Origin: Uliginosibacterium gangwonense
GTDB taxonomy: Bacteria > Pseudomonadota > Gammaproteobacteria > Burkholderiales > Rhodocyclaceae
NCBI GenBank assembly: GCA_020723855.1
Contig: DYIB01000012.1
Coordinates: 1 to 48,413 of the forward strand
DNA: 48,413 bases
Direction: 5' to 3'
In this document: positions 1-12,330 of the stretch, in pieces
Position numbering within the stretch: position 1 is the first letter of the stretch
Layout: each line of letters starts with the position of its first letter
The notes under the pieces: generated by a model
Told to the model about the DNA's origin: nothing
Database searches by the model: none
Seen by the model: the letters and a program-made list of their open reading frames with translations, nothing else
Program-made: the position numbers and the translations under genes

Positions 1-2221
<2,221 letters not shown>

Positions 2222-2225
<4 letters not shown>

Positions 2226-2698
2226 ACAAGACTCCCCTGACCAAGGCCGGGGCGGAAATGCTGCGGGCCGAGCTGCATCGGCTGAAGACCGTGGACCGCC
2301 CCCGGGTGATCGACGCCATCGCCGAGGCGCGCTCCCACGGCGACCTCTCGGAGAACGCCGAGTACGATGCCGCCAAGGAGCGCCAGGGCTTCATCGAAGG
2401 GCGCATCAAGGAAATCGAGGGCAAACTGGCCAGCGCCCAGATCATCGATCCCAAACTGCTGGACGCCGACGGCCGCTGCGTGTTCGGCGCCACGGTGGAT
2501 CTGGAGGATCTGGAAAGCGGCGAGACCGTCACTTACCAGATCGTCGGCGAGGACGAGGCCGATCTCAAGGCCGGCAAGATTTCCGTTTCCTCGCCCATCG
2601 CCCGCGCTCTGATCGGCAAGTACGCCGGCGATGTCGCCGAGGTGCAGGCGCCCGGCGGCGCGCGCGAGTACGAGATTCTCGACGTCCGCTACGTCTGA
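2222..2698 (+). CDS. greA: Transcription elongation factor GreA
   Basis: 158 residues, the normal GreA length. GreA binds in the secondary channel of stalled, backtracked RNA polymerase and stimulates cleavage of the extruded RNA 3' end. The N-terminal coiled coil carries the expected acidic tip region ([18 protein letters not shown]), and the C-terminal FKBP-like domain includes [19 protein letters not shown]. The ATG overlaps the carB stop by 4 nt, a common carB-greA arrangement in proteobacteria. Family assignment is secure. Confidence 0.97.
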
Positions 2699-2708
2699 GC
2701 GTCACGCC

Positions 2709-3170
2709 ATGGCGAAACTGGCCGACAGCCTCTACCTGGTGGCCGTCACGCTCTGGGTGGGCGGTCTGTGGGCCATCGGCTACGGCGCGGCGCCCACCCT
2801 GTTCGCCACCCTGAGCGACCGCACCCTGGCCGGCGAGCTGGCCGGGCGCCTGTTCGCCGTCATGGCCTGGATCGGCATCGGCTGCGCGGCCTACCTGCTG
2901 CTGTTCCTGCTGTTGCGACGCGGCTGGGGCGTCCTGAAGTCGGGCGTGTTCTGGCTGGTGCTGGCGATGCTCGCTCTCACCCTGGCGGGACACTTCGGCA
3001 TCCAGCCCATCCTGGCCCAGTTGAAAGCGGAGGCCTTCCCGCGCAATGTGATGGAGAGCGTGGTGAGGAACCGCTTCGCCGTCTGGCACGGCGTATCCAG
3101 CGGGCTGTACCTGATCCAGAGCCTGCTGGGGCTGGCGCTGGTGCTGCTGCAGGGCCGCGAGGTACGCTAG
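2709..3170 (+). CDS. DUF4149-type small integral membrane protein
   Basis: 153 residues from ATG 2709. The longer ORF in the track starts inside greA and has 26 implausible extra residues. Four hydrophobic helices are visible, starting with MAKLADSLYLVAVTLWVGGL, then the stretches around FAVMAWIGIGCAAYLLLF, SGVFWLVLAMLALTLAG and LYLIQSLLGLALVLL. The pattern matches the DUF4149 (TMEM205-like) family that often follows greA in betaproteobacteria. Its function is not known to me. It lies 10 nt after greA, and its stop overlaps the convergent yhbY stop in a shared CTAG. Confidence 0.8.
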   Translation: MAKLADSLYLVAVTLWVGGLWAIGYGAAPTLFATLSDRTLAGELAGRLFAVMAWIGIGCAAYLLLFLLLRRGWGVLKSGVFWLVLAMLALTLAGHFGIQPILAQLKAEAFPRNVMESVVRNRFAVWHGVSSGLYLIQSLLGLALVLLQGREVR

Positions 3171-3496
3171 CGCCGGCGGGGTGACGGCGTGGCTTGGGCC
3201 TGGGGCTGAGAGGGGTTTCCGGCCTCGGGATTCTCGCGGTACACAACCACTATATTGCCGATGTGCTGGACAGGGATGGCGCCCAGCCGCTCGCAGATCT
3301 CGCTCAGCAATTCCTCCCTGCGCCCGCGTTCCTCGCCATATACCCGCACTTTGATGAGCTCGTGGGCCTTGAGGGAGCGGTCGATTTCGTTCAGGACGGC
3401 TTCCGATAACCCGTTCACGCTGACGCCGACGACCGGATCGAGGGAATGGGCGCGGGCGCGCAGGGCGCGGCGCAAGGCAGAACTGAGAGGTTCCAT
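3167..3496 (-). CDS. yhbY: YhbY-family CRM-domain RNA-binding protein
   Basis: 109 residues from the ATG at 3496; the 285-residue ORF in the track simply extends the open frame upstream through rlmE. The protein has a single CRM domain, with the family signature [20 protein letters not shown] and, later, GNIVVVYRE. YhbY-type proteins associate with pre-50S ribosomal particles. A basic, proline-rich tail ([11 protein letters not shown]) follows the domain. The gene is divergent from rlmE with only 36 nt between starts, a neighbourhood in keeping with ribosome assembly. It converges on the DUF4149 gene, and the two stop codons interlock in CTAG. Confidence 0.93.
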   Translation of the reverse strand: MEPLSSALRRALRARAHSLDPVVGVSVNGLSEAVLNEIDRSLKAHELIKVRVYGEERGRREELLSEICERLGAIPVQHIGNIVVVYRENPEAGNPSQPQAQATPSPRRR

Positions 3497-3532
3497 GGCA
3501 AATCGTGGCTTGAAGAGGCGGATTGTACAGCG

Positions 3533-4153
3533 ATGAAGAAGAATAAGACCAGCAAGGCCTGGATGCACGAGCACGTCACCGACCATTGGGTGCAGCGGGC
3601 CAAGGCCGAGGGCTACCGCTCGCGGGCCGCCTTCAAACTCAAGGAGATGGATGCCAAAGACCATCTTCTTAAGGCGGGTATGGTGGTGGTCGATCTGGGC
3701 GCGGCGCCGGGCGGCTGGTCGCAGGTCGCGGCCCAGCGCGTGGGGCGGGCCGGCCGCGTGATCGCCCTGGATCTGCTGGAGATGGCACCGATTCCCGGCG
3801 TCGAATTTATGCGGGGGGATTTCCGTGAGGACGAGGTGCTGCGCGCCCTGGAGCAGCGCCTGGGCGGCACGCCCGTGGATCTTGTAATTTCGGACATGGC
3901 GCCCAATATGTCGGGTGTGCCGACCATCGATCAGGCCCGTTCCTCCCTCCTGTACGAGCTTGCCCTGGAATTTGCCCGCTGGCATTTGCGGCCGGGGGGC
4001 GATTTCCTGGTCAAGGCCTTTCACGGGGCCGGCTTCGAGGAGCTGCGCGCGGCGATGCGGGCGGTGTTTGCCCAGGTACAGGTGCGCAAGCCGAAAGCCT
4101 CGCGCGACCGCAGCAGCGAGGTCTATCTGCTGGGGCGCGGCAAGAAGGGCTGA
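3533..4153 (+). CDS. rlmE: 23S rRNA (uridine-2'-O-)-methyltransferase RlmE (FtsJ/RrmJ)
   Basis: 206 residues starting at [14 protein letters not shown]; the ORF-track start at 3446 lies inside the yhbY region and is rejected. It methylates the ribose of U2552 (E. coli numbering) in the 23S A-loop using SAM. The SAM motif [14 protein letters not shown] is present, as is the K-D-K-E catalytic set: Lys in AAFKLKEMD, Asp in [10 protein letters not shown], Lys in FLVKAFHG and Glu in SSEVYLLGR. It is followed by ftsH, the widely conserved rlmE-ftsH pairing, but an 89-nt gap with a candidate promoter separates them here. Confidence 0.97.
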   Translation: MKKNKTSKAWMHEHVTDHWVQRAKAEGYRSRAAFKLKEMDAKDHLLKAGMVVVDLGAAPGGWSQVAAQRVGRAGRVIALDLLEMAPIPGVEFMRGDFREDEVLRALEQRLGGTPVDLVISDMAPNMSGVPTIDQARSSLLYELALEFARWHLRPGGDFLVKAFHGAGFEELRAAMRAVFAQVQVRKPKASRDRSSEVYLLGRGKKG

Positions 4154-4169
4154 AGGGCCGGCGCCTCGT

Positions 4170-4198
4170 TTGCTTCAAGGAACGATCGGACTTAGAAT
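4170..4198 (+). promoter_or_regulatory. Candidate sigma-70 promoter for ftsH
   Basis: TTGCTT (4170-4175) and TAGAAT (4193-4198) are separated by 17 nt, ahead of the ftsH start at 4243. The -10 matches five of six consensus positions and the -35 only three. I looked for a heat-shock sigma-32 pair and found no convincing one. Confidence 0.4.
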
Positions 4199-4242
4199 GG
4201 GTCTGTGATATTGGCCCCTGTCGGGCGGTAGAGGAAGTAACT

Positions 4243-6123
4243 TTGAACAATCTTTTCAAGAATCTTGCGATCTGGCTCGTGATCGGTGTGGTGCTGATGA
4301 CGGTGTTCAATCAGTTCAATTCGCGCCAGGTCGCCCAGAACTCGATGGAATATTCCCAATTCCTCGAGGAAGTGAAGCAGGGCCGCATCGCCAAGGTGGT
4401 GATCCAGGGCCGCACCCTGGAGGCGACCACCAACGAGGGCAAGAAGATCGTCTCCTACGCGCCGCCGGACTTGTGGATGGTGAGCGACCTGCTCAAGAAC
4501 AACGTCAAGGTGGTGGCCAAGCCCGAGGAAGAGCAGTCCTTCCTCATGAGCATTTTCGTCTCCTGGTTTCCGATGCTGCTGCTGATCGGCGTATGGATTT
4601 TCTTCATGCGCCAGATGCAGGGCGGCGGCCGCGGCGGCGCCTTCTCCTTCGGCAAGTCGCGCGCGCGCATGCTGGATGAATCGGCCAACACCGTCACCTT
4701 CGCCGACGTCGCCGGCTGCGACGAGGCCAAGGAGGAAGTGGGCGAGCTGGTGGACTTCCTGCGCGATCCGTCCAAGTTCCAGAAGCTGGGCGGCCGCATC
4801 CCGAAGGGCGTGCTGATGGTCGGCTCCCCCGGCACCGGCAAGACCCTGCTCGCCAAGGCCATCGCCGGCGAGGCCAAGGTGCCCTTCTTTTCCATCTCCG
4901 GCTCCGACTTCGTCGAGATGTTCGTGGGTGTGGGCGCGGCGCGCGTGCGCGACATGTTCGAGCAGGCGAAGAAGCACGCGCCCTGCATCATCTTCATCGA
5001 CGAGATCGATGCCGTCGGCCGCCAGCGCGGCGCCGGCCTGGGCGGCGGCAACGACGAGCGCGAGCAGACCCTGAACCAGCTCCTGGTGGAGATGGACGGC
5101 TTCGAGGGCACGGCCGGCGTCATCGTCATCGCCGCCACCAACCGGCCCGACGTGCTCGACCCGGCCCTGCTGCGGCCCGGCCGCTTCGACCGCCAGGTGG
5201 TGGTGCCCCTGCCGGACATCCGCGGCCGCGAGGACATCCTCAAGGTGCACATGCGCAAGGTGCCGATCGCACCCGACGTCAAGCCGGACATCATCGCGCG
5301 GGGTACGCCGGGCTTTGCCGGCGCCGATCTCGCCAACCTGGTGAACGAGGCCGCCCTGTTCGCCGCGCGCGCCAACAAGCGGCTGGTAGACATGGAGGAT
5401 TTCGAGCAAGCCAAGGACAAGATCATCATGGGGGCGGCGCGCCGCTCCGTGGTCATGCCGGAAGAGGAACGCCGCAACACCGCCTACCACGAGTCGGGTC
5501 ATGCGGTGGTGGCCAAGCTCCTGCCCAAGACCGATCCGGTGCACAAGGTGACCATCATCCCGCGCGGCCGCGCCCTGGGCGTGACCATGCAACTGCCGGA
5601 AACGGACCGCTACAGCATGGACAATGAGCGGCTGCTCGAGAATATTGCGGTGCTGTTCGGCGGGCGTATCGCCGAAGAGATCTTCATGCACCAGATGACC
5701 ACCGGCGCCTCCAACGACTTCGAGCGCGCCACCGACATCGCCCGGCGTATGGTGACCCAGTGGGGCATGTCGGACAAACTCGGTCCCATGGTCTATGGCG
5801 AGAACGAAGGGGAGGTGTTCCTCGGTCGCTCCATTACCACCCACAAGAACGTGTCGGAGGCGACGATGCAGCAGGTCGATGCCGAGATCCGCCGCATCAT
5901 CGACCAGCAATACAACCTGGCCCGGCGCCTGATCGAGGAGAACCGCGACAAGGTGGAGGCCATGGCCAAGGCCTTGCTGGAGTGGGAGACCCTGGACGCC
6001 GACCAGATCAACGACATCATGGCCGGCCGGCCGCCGCGCGAGCCCAAGCGTTCGGCGCCTCCCGCCAGCACACCCCTGGACAATTCCCCGGGCGCCGCTC
6101 CCAACGCCGCGGCTCCCGCGTAG
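4243..6123 (+). CDS. ftsH: ATP-dependent membrane zinc metalloprotease FtsH
   Basis: 626 residues with an unusual TTG start, chosen because [15 protein letters not shown] is the usual FtsH N-terminus and GAGGAAG sits 5 nt upstream. FtsH degrades misfolded membrane proteins and short-lived regulators. In order: a first membrane helix, a small periplasmic domain, a second helix ([15 protein letters not shown]), and an AAA+ domain with Walker A GSPGTGKT, Walker [11 protein letters not shown] and the second region of homology near [19 protein letters not shown]. The zinc protease domain follows with HESGH near residue 416. The tail is rich in Pro and Ala. A hairpin follows the stop. Confidence 0.98.
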   Translation: MNNLFKNLAIWLVIGVVLMTVFNQFNSRQVAQNSMEYSQFLEEVKQGRIAKVVIQGRTLEATTNEGKKIVSYAPPDLWMVSDLLKNNVKVVAKPEEEQSFLMSIFVSWFPMLLLIGVWIFFMRQMQGGGRGGAFSFGKSRARMLDESANTVTFADVAGCDEAKEEVGELVDFLRDPSKFQKLGGRIPKGVLMVGSPGTGKTLLAKAIAGEAKVPFFSISGSDFVEMFVGVGAARVRDMFEQAKKHAPCIIFIDEIDAVGRQRGAGLGGGNDEREQTLNQLLVEMDGFEGTAGVIVIAATNRPDVLDPALLRPGRFDRQVVVPLPDIRGREDILKVHMRKVPIAPDVKPDIIARGTPGFAGADLANLVNEAALFAARANKRLVDMEDFEQAKDKIIMGAARRSVVMPEEERRNTAYHESGHAVVAKLLPKTDPVHKVTIIPRGRALGVTMQLPETDRYSMDNERLLENIAVLFGGRIAEEIFMHQMTTGASNDFERATDIARRMVTQWGMSDKLGPMVYGENEGEVFLGRSITTHKNVSEATMQQVDAEIRRIIDQQYNLARRLIEENRDKVEAMAKALLEWETLDADQINDIMAGRPPREPKRSAPPASTPLDNSPGAAPNAAAPA

Positions 6124-6139
6124 GCTTTCCTGCCCGTCA

Positions 6140-6167
6140 AAGGCCGGACCTCAAAAGGTCCAGCCTT
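6140..6167 (+). terminator. Hairpin between ftsH and folP
   Basis: AAGGCCGGACCT and AGGTCCAGCCTT form a 12-bp stem with one mismatch and a CAAA loop. The downstream run (GCTTTCTC) is only moderately T-rich, so this could be a weak terminator or a processing site rather than a strong stop. Confidence 0.5.
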
Positions 6168-6185
6168 GCTTTCTCCCATACGACC

Positions 6186-7028
6186 ATGGTGTCCGTTCTT
6201 CACTGCGGCAGGTTCCGATTGCCTCTCGATCGTCCGCTGATCATGGGCATCGTCAATGTGACCCCTGATTCCTTTTCGGACGGCGGGTGCTTTGACGACC
6301 CCGGCCGGGCGATCGCCCACGCCCGCCGCCTGATCGACGAGGGCGCCGACATCCTGGATGTCGGCGGCGAATCGTCGCGCCCCGGTGCAGATCCGGTTGC
6401 CGCGGAGGAAGAACTGCGCCGGGTGCTGCCGGTCATCGAGGGACTGGCCGACTGCGGCGTGCCCCTGTCCGTCGATACCGTCAAGCCTGCCGTCATGGGT
6501 CGCGCCATTGCGGCGGGGGCGGCGATGATCAACGACATCGCCGCCCTGCAGGCGCCCGGCGCCCTGGAGGCGGTAGCGGCGAGCGATGCCGCCGTCGTAC
6601 TGATGCACATGCAGGGCGAGCCCCGCACCATGCAGGCGGCGCCCACCTATGGGGACGTGGTTGCCGACGTGAAGGAGTTCCTGGCGCAGCGGGTGGCGAC
6701 GGCGCAGACTGCCGGGATAGCACGGGAGCGCATCGTGGTGGACCCGGGCTTCGGCTTCGGCAAGCGGGTGGAGCACAACCTGTCGCTGCTGCGCCATCTG
6801 GACCGGCTGGCCGAGCTGGGGCTGCCGCTGCTGGTGGGCCTGTCGCGCAAGTCCACCCTGGGGGCGCTGACCGGCCGGCCGGTGGACCAGCGCATGCCGG
6901 CGAGCGTGGCGGCGGCGCTTATCGCCGCCGCGAAGGGCGCTAAAATCCTGCGTGTTCACGACGTCGCCGCCACGCGCGATGCGCTGGCCGTGTGGACGGC
7001 CGTCCGGGGGGCGGGGCACGCATCCTGA
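6186..7028 (+). CDS. folP: Dihydropteroate synthase
   Basis: 280 residues. FolP joins para-aminobenzoate to dihydropterin pyrophosphate in folate synthesis and is the sulfonamide target. All family motifs are visible: IMGIVNVTPDSFSDGG, DVGGESSRPGAD, INDIAALQ, VVDPGFGFGKR and VGLSRKSTLGALTG. The ATG at 6186 gives the normal family length; the track ORF beginning at 5760 runs through the ftsH 3' end and is spurious. No clear ribosome-binding site precedes it, so the start is the least certain point. ftsH-folP-glmM is a conserved gene order in proteobacteria. Confidence 0.96.
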   Translation: MVSVLHCGRFRLPLDRPLIMGIVNVTPDSFSDGGCFDDPGRAIAHARRLIDEGADILDVGGESSRPGADPVAAEEELRRVLPVIEGLADCGVPLSVDTVKPAVMGRAIAAGAAMINDIAALQAPGALEAVAASDAAVVLMHMQGEPRTMQAAPTYGDVVADVKEFLAQRVATAQTAGIARERIVVDPGFGFGKRVEHNLSLLRHLDRLAELGLPLLVGLSRKSTLGALTGRPVDQRMPASVAAALIAAAKGAKILRVHDVAATRDALAVWTAVRGAGHAS

Positions 7029-7082
7029 TATTCCGGCGAGGGGCGGGGCACCCTTCGCGCCTCGTTTTCTTCGAGGGATACA

Positions 7083-8435
7083 ATGGGACGAAAGTACTTC
7101 GGAACGGACGGTGTGCGCGGGGAAGTCGGCAGCGCGCCGATCACCCCGGACTTCGTCATGCGGCTCGGCTATGCCGCCGGGATGGTGCTGGTGGAGCGCG
7201 GGCATCTGCCGGCGGGAGAGCACCCGGCCGTGCTCATCGGCAAGGACACGCGCATCTCCGGCTACATGCTGGAGGCGGCGCTGGAGGCGGGTTTCGCCGC
7301 CGCCGGCGTGGATGTCCTGCTCGCCGGCCCGATGCCGACGCCAGCGGTCGCCTATCTCACCCGCGCCCTGCGCCTGCAGGCTGGCATCGTCATCTCCGCC
7401 TCCCACAATCCTTATCCCGACAACGGCATCAAGTTCTTCTCGGCGAGCGGCAGCAAGCTGCCCGATGCCGTCGAAGAGGCCATCGAAGCGCGTGTGGATG
7501 ATCCCATCCGCTGCGTGGCGCCCGCCAGGCTGGGCAAGGCGCGACGCATCGGCGACGCGCCCGGGCGCTACATCGAGTTCTGCAAGAGCACCTTCCCGAC
7601 CGAGCTGGACCTGCGCGGGCTCAAGATCGTGGTGGACTGCGCGCACGGCGCGGCCTATCACATCGCCCCCAAGGTGTACCACGAGCTGGGCGCGGATGTG
7701 GTCGCCATCGGCGCCGACCCCAACGGCCTGAACATCAACGACAAGGTGGGGGCCACCTCGACCCAGGCGCTGCACGATGCCGTGCTGGCCCATGGCGCCG
7801 ACATCGGCGTGGCGCTCGACGGCGACGGTGACCGCGTAATAATGGCCGACAAGGCCGGCAAGCTCTACGACGGCGACCAGTTGCTCTACGTGATCGCCAA
7901 GCACCATCTGGCCCACGGCAGACTGAGAGGCGTCGTCGGCACCCTAATGAGCAACCTCGGCCTGGAGCATGCGCTGACCAGGCTGGACATTCCCTTCGCC
8001 CGCGCCAAGGTGGGCGACCGCTACGTGCTGGAAATGATGTGCGAGCGGGGCTGGCAACTGGGCGGCGAGAATTCCGGCCATATCATCTGTCTCGACCGCC
8101 ATACCACCGGCGACGGCATCGTTTCCTCCCTGCAGGTGCTCGCGGCGCTGCAGCGGGCGGGCAACACCCTGGCCGAGGCCTGCCGTGAATTGACCCTCTA
8201 CCCCCAGACCCTGGTCAACGTCCGTCTGCCCCAGGGCTTCGACTGGCGCAATCAGCCGTCCATCGACGCCGCACGGGCGGCCGCCGAGCGGGAACTGGGC
8301 GATACCGGCCGGGTGCTGCTGCGCCCTTCCGGCACGGAACCGCTGCTGCGCGTCATGGTCGAGGGCAGGGAGGAAGACAAGGTGCGCGCCCTGGCGAAGA
8401 GCATCGCCGAAGCGGTGCAGCGTGCCGCCGCCTGA
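7083..8435 (+). CDS. glmM: Phosphoglucosamine mutase
   Basis: 450 residues, full length. GlmM converts glucosamine-6-phosphate to glucosamine-1-phosphate for peptidoglycan and LPS precursors. The N-terminus [13 protein letters not shown] is diagnostic. The phosphoserine loop is ISASHNP (Ser near residue 107), the magnesium loop is DGDGDRV, the sugar loop GGENSGH, and the phosphate-binding loop [16 protein letters not shown] precedes the ATG at a normal spacing. It lies 54 nt after folP, and the pst promoter region begins just after its stop. Confidence 0.98.
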   Translation: MGRKYFGTDGVRGEVGSAPITPDFVMRLGYAAGMVLVERGHLPAGEHPAVLIGKDTRISGYMLEAALEAGFAAAGVDVLLAGPMPTPAVAYLTRALRLQAGIVISASHNPYPDNGIKFFSASGSKLPDAVEEAIEARVDDPIRCVAPARLGKARRIGDAPGRYIEFCKSTFPTELDLRGLKIVVDCAHGAAYHIAPKVYHELGADVVAIGADPNGLNINDKVGATSTQALHDAVLAHGADIGVALDGDGDRVIMADKAGKLYDGDQLLYVIAKHHLAHGRLRGVVGTLMSNLGLEHALTRLDIPFARAKVGDRYVLEMMCERGWQLGGENSGHIICLDRHTTGDGIVSSLQVLAALQRAGNTLAEACRELTLYPQTLVNVRLPQGFDWRNQPSIDAARAAAERELGDTGRVLLRPSGTEPLLRVMVEGREEDKVRALAKSIAEAVQRAAA

Positions 8436-8455
8436 ATGCGACGGTTTTGTTACGG

Positions 8456-8489
8456 ATTTAACGAACCTGTAACAATCGGTCCCTAGACT
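8456..8489 (+). promoter_or_regulatory. Candidate Pho box and -10 for pstSCAB
   Basis: ATTTAAC and CTGTAAC (8456-8462 and 8467-8473) are 11 nt apart and resemble the two repeats of a PhoB box (CTGTCAT-n4-CTGTCAC). TAGACT (8484-8489) lies 10 nt further on, the spacing expected when a Pho box replaces the -35. A perfect 7-bp inverted repeat, TTGTTAC/GTAACAA (8447-8453 and 8469-8475), overlaps the site. Confidence 0.55.
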
Positions 8490-8529
8490 CCCCGCAGTTC
8501 GCGAAGCGCGTGTCCCACAGGAGAGACGG

Positions 8530-9522
8530 ATGAAACTGCTCAAACTTGCTGCTGCCGTCCTGGCAGTCGGCGCCGCCGCCGGGGTGGCGCATGCGAATGC
8601 CCTGATCAAGCTCGACGGCTCCAGTACGGTCTACCCCGTGTCCGAGGCGGTGGCGGAGGAATTCCAGAAAGCCAAGCGCGGCGCGGTACGCGTCACGGTC
8701 GGCATCTCGGGCAGCGGCGGCGGCTTCAAAAAATTCTGCCGCGGCGAGACCGACATCTCCAATGCCTCCCGGCCGATCCTCGAGAAGGAAATGGAGGAGT
8801 GCGCCAAGGCCGGCATCAAGTACATCGAGCTGCCGGTGGCCTACGATGCCTTGACCATCGTGGTCAATCCCAAGAACGACTGGATCAAGAGCATCACCGT
8901 GGCCGAGCTCAGGAAGATCTGGGAGCCGGCCGCCCAGGGCAAGATCACGCGCTGGAACCAGGTCAACCCCGCCTGGCCCGACGTGCCCCTGAAACTCTAC
9001 GGCCCCGGCGCCGATTCGGGCACCTTCGACTACTTCACCGAAGCCGTCATGGGCAAATCCAAGGCCAGCCGCGGCGATTTCACCGCCTCGGAAGACGACA
9101 ACGTGCTGGTGCAGGGCGTGTCGCGGGACCGGGGCGCTTTGGGGTATTTCGGTTTCTCGTACTATCTGGAGAACCGGCACAAGCTGAAGGCTGTTCCCGT
9201 CGTGGCGCAGGAGGGCAAGCCGGCGGTCGCGCCTTCCTACAAGACCGTCGAGAACGGCAGCTACGTGCCGTTTTCCCGCCCGATCTTCATCTACGTAAGC
9301 GTCAAGGCGGCGGAACGGCCCGAGGTCAGGGAGTTCGTGGAATTCTATCTGAAGAACGCCCCCGGCCTGGTCAAGGAAGTGCAGTACGTTCCCTTGCCGG
9401 CCAAGGCCTACGAGCTGGCCACGGCCCATTTCAGGAACAAGAAGATCGGTACCGTGTTCGGCGGCGAGCCGGACGTGGGGCTGTCGATCGACGAACTGCT
9501 CAAGCGCGAGGCGAAGCAGTAA
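8530..9522 (+). CDS. pstS: Periplasmic phosphate-binding protein PstS
   Basis: 330 residues with a clear Sec signal peptide, cut after [22 protein letters not shown]. The mature protein opens with a PstS-type phosphate loop ([18 protein letters not shown]), followed by [20 protein letters not shown] and [18 protein letters not shown], which carry the Ser, Thr and Asp ligands of the family. It binds phosphate in the periplasm and delivers it to PstCAB. It belongs to the COG0226 branch typical of betaproteobacteria rather than the shorter E. coli type. GGAGAGA precedes the ATG. Tandem terminators after the gene suggest it is made in excess over the membrane subunits. Confidence 0.95.
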   Translation: MKLLKLAAAVLAVGAAAGVAHANALIKLDGSSTVYPVSEAVAEEFQKAKRGAVRVTVGISGSGGGFKKFCRGETDISNASRPILEKEMEECAKAGIKYIELPVAYDALTIVVNPKNDWIKSITVAELRKIWEPAAQGKITRWNQVNPAWPDVPLKLYGPGADSGTFDYFTEAVMGKSKASRGDFTASEDDNVLVQGVSRDRGALGYFGFSYYLENRHKLKAVPVVAQEGKPAVAPSYKTVENGSYVPFSRPIFIYVSVKAAERPEVREFVEFYLKNAPGLVKEVQYVPLPAKAYELATAHFRNKKIGTVFGGEPDVGLSIDELLKREAKQ

Positions 9523-9537
9523 AGGATTCCGCGAGGA

Positions 9538-9568
9538 CCGGAGGGAGCTGATCCCCCCTCCGGCTTTT
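9538..9568 (+). terminator. Rho-independent terminator after pstS
   Basis: CCGGAGGG (9538-9545) pairs with CCCTCCGG (9556-9563), followed by CTTTTCT. It sits between pstS and pstC and probably lets only part of the transcripts continue. Confidence 0.7.
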
Positions 9569-9574
9569 CTGTCC

Positions 9575-9592
9575 GCGGTTGGCCGCTTTTTT
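9575..9592 (+). terminator. Second small terminator-like hairpin before pstC
   Basis: GCGG-TTGG-CCGC followed directly by six T residues. The stem is only 4 bp, so alone it would be weak; it may back up the preceding terminator. A GATAAT (9595-9600) just after it could be a -10 for pstC, though I see no good -35. Confidence 0.4.
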
Positions 9593-9617
9593 GAGATAAT
9601 TCGCCTTTACCGTCCCC

Positions 9618-10571
9618 ATGTCCTCCCTGGCCCAAGCCCAGAGTCCGCCGCTCATGACCGACGCGACCACCAGCGCGCGACTGAAAAAGCGCCGCACGCG
9701 CCACCTCAAGGAGCGCGCGATCGAGTCCGTGCTGTTCCTGGCGGCGTCCCTGTCGGTGTTCACGACCGTCGCCATCGTGTATATCCTGGTCAAGGAGTCG
9801 GTACTGTTCTTTCGGCACGTACCGATCGTCGATTTCCTCACGGACACCCAGTGGACCCCGCTGTTCGACGATGCCCATTTCGGCATCACGGTGCTGCTCT
9901 CTGGCACCCTGGTCAGCTCGCTGGTGGCCCTGGCGGTGGCCATTCCCCTGGGGACCGTCATCGCCATCTATCTGTCGGAGTTCGCCTCGTTCAAGGTGCG
10001 GGAAGTGGCCAAGCCCTTCCTCGAGCTGCTCGGCGGCGTGCCCACCATCATCTACGGCTATTTCGCGCTGGTCTTCGTGACGCCGTTGCTCCAGTCCATC
10101 TACCCGGACCTGCCCGGCTTCAACCTGCTGTCGGCGGGGCTGGTGATGGGCATCATGATCATCCCCTACGTCAGCTCCCTGTCGGAAGACGCCATGCGCG
10201 CCGTGCCCATGAGCCTGCGCGAAGGGTCCTACGCCATGGGCGCGACGCGGCTGCAGACCGCCTTGAAGGTCGTCATGCCCGCCGCCACCTCCGGCATCGC
10301 CTCGGCCTACATCCTGGGCATCTCGCGCGCCGTGGGCGAGACCATGATCGTCGCCGTGGCCGCGGGCATGCAGCCCAACCTGACCTGGAACCCGGCTGAG
10401 CCGGCGGCGACCATCACCGCCTATATCGTGCAGGTGGCCCTGGGCGACCTGCCCCACGGCTCCATCGGCTACCAGACCATTTTCGCCGCCGGCCTGACCC
10501 TCATGCTCATGACCCTGACCCTCAACATCGTCGGCCATGTCATGCGCAAGAAATTCCGCGAGGCCTACTGA
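9618..10571 (+). CDS. pstC: Phosphate ABC transporter permease PstC
   Basis: 317 residues, close to the E. coli length. About six membrane helices are visible, starting at [20 protein letters not shown]. The permease EAA loop motif is visible in [20 protein letters not shown], followed by [16 protein letters not shown]. PstC forms the inner-membrane channel with PstA. Two in-frame ATGs compete (9618 and 9654) and neither has a good ribosome-binding site; the [14 protein letters not shown] start at 9654 is a real alternative. Its stop shares one base with the pstA start (TGATG). Confidence 0.95.
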   Translation: MSSLAQAQSPPLMTDATTSARLKKRRTRHLKERAIESVLFLAASLSVFTTVAIVYILVKESVLFFRHVPIVDFLTDTQWTPLFDDAHFGITVLLSGTLVSSLVALAVAIPLGTVIAIYLSEFASFKVREVAKPFLELLGGVPTIIYGYFALVFVTPLLQSIYPDLPGFNLLSAGLVMGIMIIPYVSSLSEDAMRAVPMSLREGSYAMGATRLQTALKVVMPAATSGIASAYILGISRAVGETMIVAVAAGMQPNLTWNPAEPAATITAYIVQVALGDLPHGSIGYQTIFAAGLTLMLMTLTLNIVGHVMRKKFREAY

Positions 10572-11494
10572 TGGATACCCGGGACCGGCAACTGCTGCGC
10601 GCCATCATCACCCGCCACAAGCGCTGGGACGTGATATTCGCGCTACTGGGCCTGCTGGCCCTGATGATCGGCGTGCTGACCTTCGTGGCGCTGTTCGTGG
10701 ACATGACCATCCAGGGCGTGCCGCGCCTGAACTGGGAGTTCTTCACCAGCTTTCCGTCGCGCCGTGCCTCCCAGGCCGGAATCCTGTCGGCATGGGTGGG
10801 CACCTCCCTGGTGATGCTGGTGACCGCCGTTGCCGCCGTTCCCCTGGGCGTGGCAGCGGGCGTCTATCTGGAAGAATATGCCCCCAAGAACTGGGTGACG
10901 GACATCATCGAGATCAACGTGACCAATCTCGCCGGCGTCCCGTCCATCGTCTACGGCCTGCTGGCGCTGGGCCTGTTCGTCTACCAGTTCAACTTCGGCC
11001 AGAGCATCCTGTCCGCCGGGCTCACCCTGGCGCTGCTGATCCTGCCCATCGTGATCGTGGCGACACGCGAGTCGATCCGCGCCATTCCCCAGATGATCCG
11101 CGAAGGGTCCTATGCCCTGGGCGCCAGCAACTGGCAGACGGTGCGCGACCACATCCTGCCCTACTCGAGCGCGGGCATCCTCACCGGCGTGATCATCGGC
11201 ATGGCCCGGGCCATCGGCGAAACGGCACCCATCATCACCATCGGCGCGCTCACCTTCATCGCTTTTCTGCCGCCGTCGCCGCTGCAGGAGAGCTTCCCTT
11301 TCATCAACTTCGACTGGCTGTGGGCGCCCTTTACCGTCATGCCCATCCAGATGTTCAACTGGACCTCCCGCCCGGAGGCGGCGTTCCAGGCCAATGCGGC
11401 CGCCGCCGGCTTCGTGCTGGTGCTGATGACGCTGGGGATGAACGGCCTGGCCATCTATCTGCGCTATCGTCTGCGCCGCAACATCAAGTGGTAA
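10571..11494 (+). CDS. pstA: Phosphate ABC transporter permease PstA
   Basis: 307 residues with six predicted membrane helices (for example [20 protein letters not shown] and [20 protein letters not shown]). The EAA loop is [20 protein letters not shown], followed by [17 protein letters not shown]. It pairs with PstC to form the phosphate pathway. The start overlaps the pstC stop by one base, implying coupled translation. The pstB start follows 20 nt after the stop. Confidence 0.95.
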   Translation: MDTRDRQLLRAIITRHKRWDVIFALLGLLALMIGVLTFVALFVDMTIQGVPRLNWEFFTSFPSRRASQAGILSAWVGTSLVMLVTAVAAVPLGVAAGVYLEEYAPKNWVTDIIEINVTNLAGVPSIVYGLLALGLFVYQFNFGQSILSAGLTLALLILPIVIVATRESIRAIPQMIREGSYALGASNWQTVRDHILPYSSAGILTGVIIGMARAIGETAPIITIGALTFIAFLPPSPLQESFPFINFDWLWAPFTVMPIQMFNWTSRPEAAFQANAAAAGFVLVLMTLGMNGLAIYLRYRLRRNIKW

Positions 11495-11514
11495 GCCGGC
11501 GCAACTGGAAAACC

Positions 11515-12303
11515 ATGGACATGACCCTGACAACGGAAAAGCTGGTGCCCAAGGCCGAAGTGCATGGCCTGGACTTCTACTACGGCAGCTTCCATGCCCT
11601 CAAGAACATCAGCATGACGGTGCATGAGAAGAAGGTGACGGCGCTGATCGGCCCCTCGGGCTGCGGCAAATCCACTTTCCTGCGCTGCTTCAACCGCATG
11701 CACGATCTCTATGCGGGCAACCGCTACGAAGGGGGCATCCGCCTGCATCCGGACAACACCGATCTGCTGGCGGCCGATGTGGACCCCATGGAAGTGCGCA
11801 TGCGCATCGGCATGGTGTTCCAGAAGCCCAATCCCTTCCCGAAAACCATCTACGAGAACGTGGCCTACGGCTTGCGCGTGCGCGGCATCAAGAAGCGCGT
11901 GATCCTGGACGAGAAGGTGGAGCAGGCCCTGCGCGGCGCCGCCTTGTGGGACGAGGTGAAGGACCGCCTGGACGATCTCGCCTTCAACCTGTCCGGCGGC
12001 CAGCAGCAGCGCCTGTGCATCGCGCGCGCGCTGGCCACCGAGCCGGAGATGATCCTGTTCGACGAGCCCACCTCGGCCCTTGATCCCATTGCCACTGCCA
12101 ACATCGAGGAACTGATCACCGAGCTGAAGCAGAAGGTGACCATCCTCATCGTCACCCACAACATGCAGCAGGCGGCGCGCGTGTCCGACTTCACCGCCTA
12201 CATGTACCTGGGCGAGCTGATCGAGTTCGGCGTCACCGACCAGATCTTCATCAAGCCCAAGAAAAAGCAGACCGAGGACTACATCACGGGGCGGTTCGGC
12301 TGA
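11515..12303 (+). CDS. pstB: Phosphate ABC transporter ATPase PstB
   Basis: 262 residues. It powers PstCA and, in other proteobacteria, takes part in PhoR/PhoU signalling. Walker A is GPSGCGKST, the signature LSGGQQQR, Walker [13 protein letters not shown], and the switch histidine lies in [13 protein letters not shown]. The ATG at 11515 is favoured; MTLTTEK at 11521 is possible. The track ORF beginning at 10537 is the same frame running open through pstA and is not a fusion. No phoU follows, which is unusual for a pst operon; it may be elsewhere. The last codons and stop lie inside a 19-bp perfect hairpin. Confidence 0.97.
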   Translation: MDMTLTTEKLVPKAEVHGLDFYYGSFHALKNISMTVHEKKVTALIGPSGCGKSTFLRCFNRMHDLYAGNRYEGGIRLHPDNTDLLAADVDPMEVRMRIGMVFQKPNPFPKTIYENVAYGLRVRGIKKRVILDEKVEQALRGAALWDEVKDRLDDLAFNLSGGQQQRLCIARALATEPEMILFDEPTSALDPIATANIEELITELKQKVTILIVTHNMQQAARVSDFTAYMYLGELIEFGVTDQIFIKPKKKQTEDYITGRFG

Positions 12304-12320
12304 ACCGCCCCGTGATGTAG
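12279..12320 (+). terminator. Perfect 19-bp hairpin spanning the pstB stop
   Basis: The 19 bases 12279-12297 are exactly complementary to 12302-12320, with a 4-nt GGCT loop, and the pstB stop lies at the top of the stem. There is no T run after it, so it is either a transcript-end stabiliser or a factor-dependent stop rather than a classic terminator. Confidence 0.6.
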
Positions 12321-12330
12321 CGGCGGAGGC

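Noticed and set aside
4170-4242. Heat-shock sigma-32 promoter ahead of ftsH
   Set aside because: CCCCTGT occurs at 4215, but no CTTGAA-like element lies at the right distance.
5793-7916. 707-codon minus-strand ORF opposite ftsH, folP and glmM
   Set aside because: Shadow of three well-conserved genes; no recognisable motif. The same applies to the long minus-strand frames opposite nuoG (18711-20993), nuoL and nuoN.
10537-12303. 588-codon ORF that could suggest a fusion upstream of PstB
   Set aside because: The upstream 326 codons are an unused frame through pstA with no similarity to transport proteins. PstB has a normal start at 11515.
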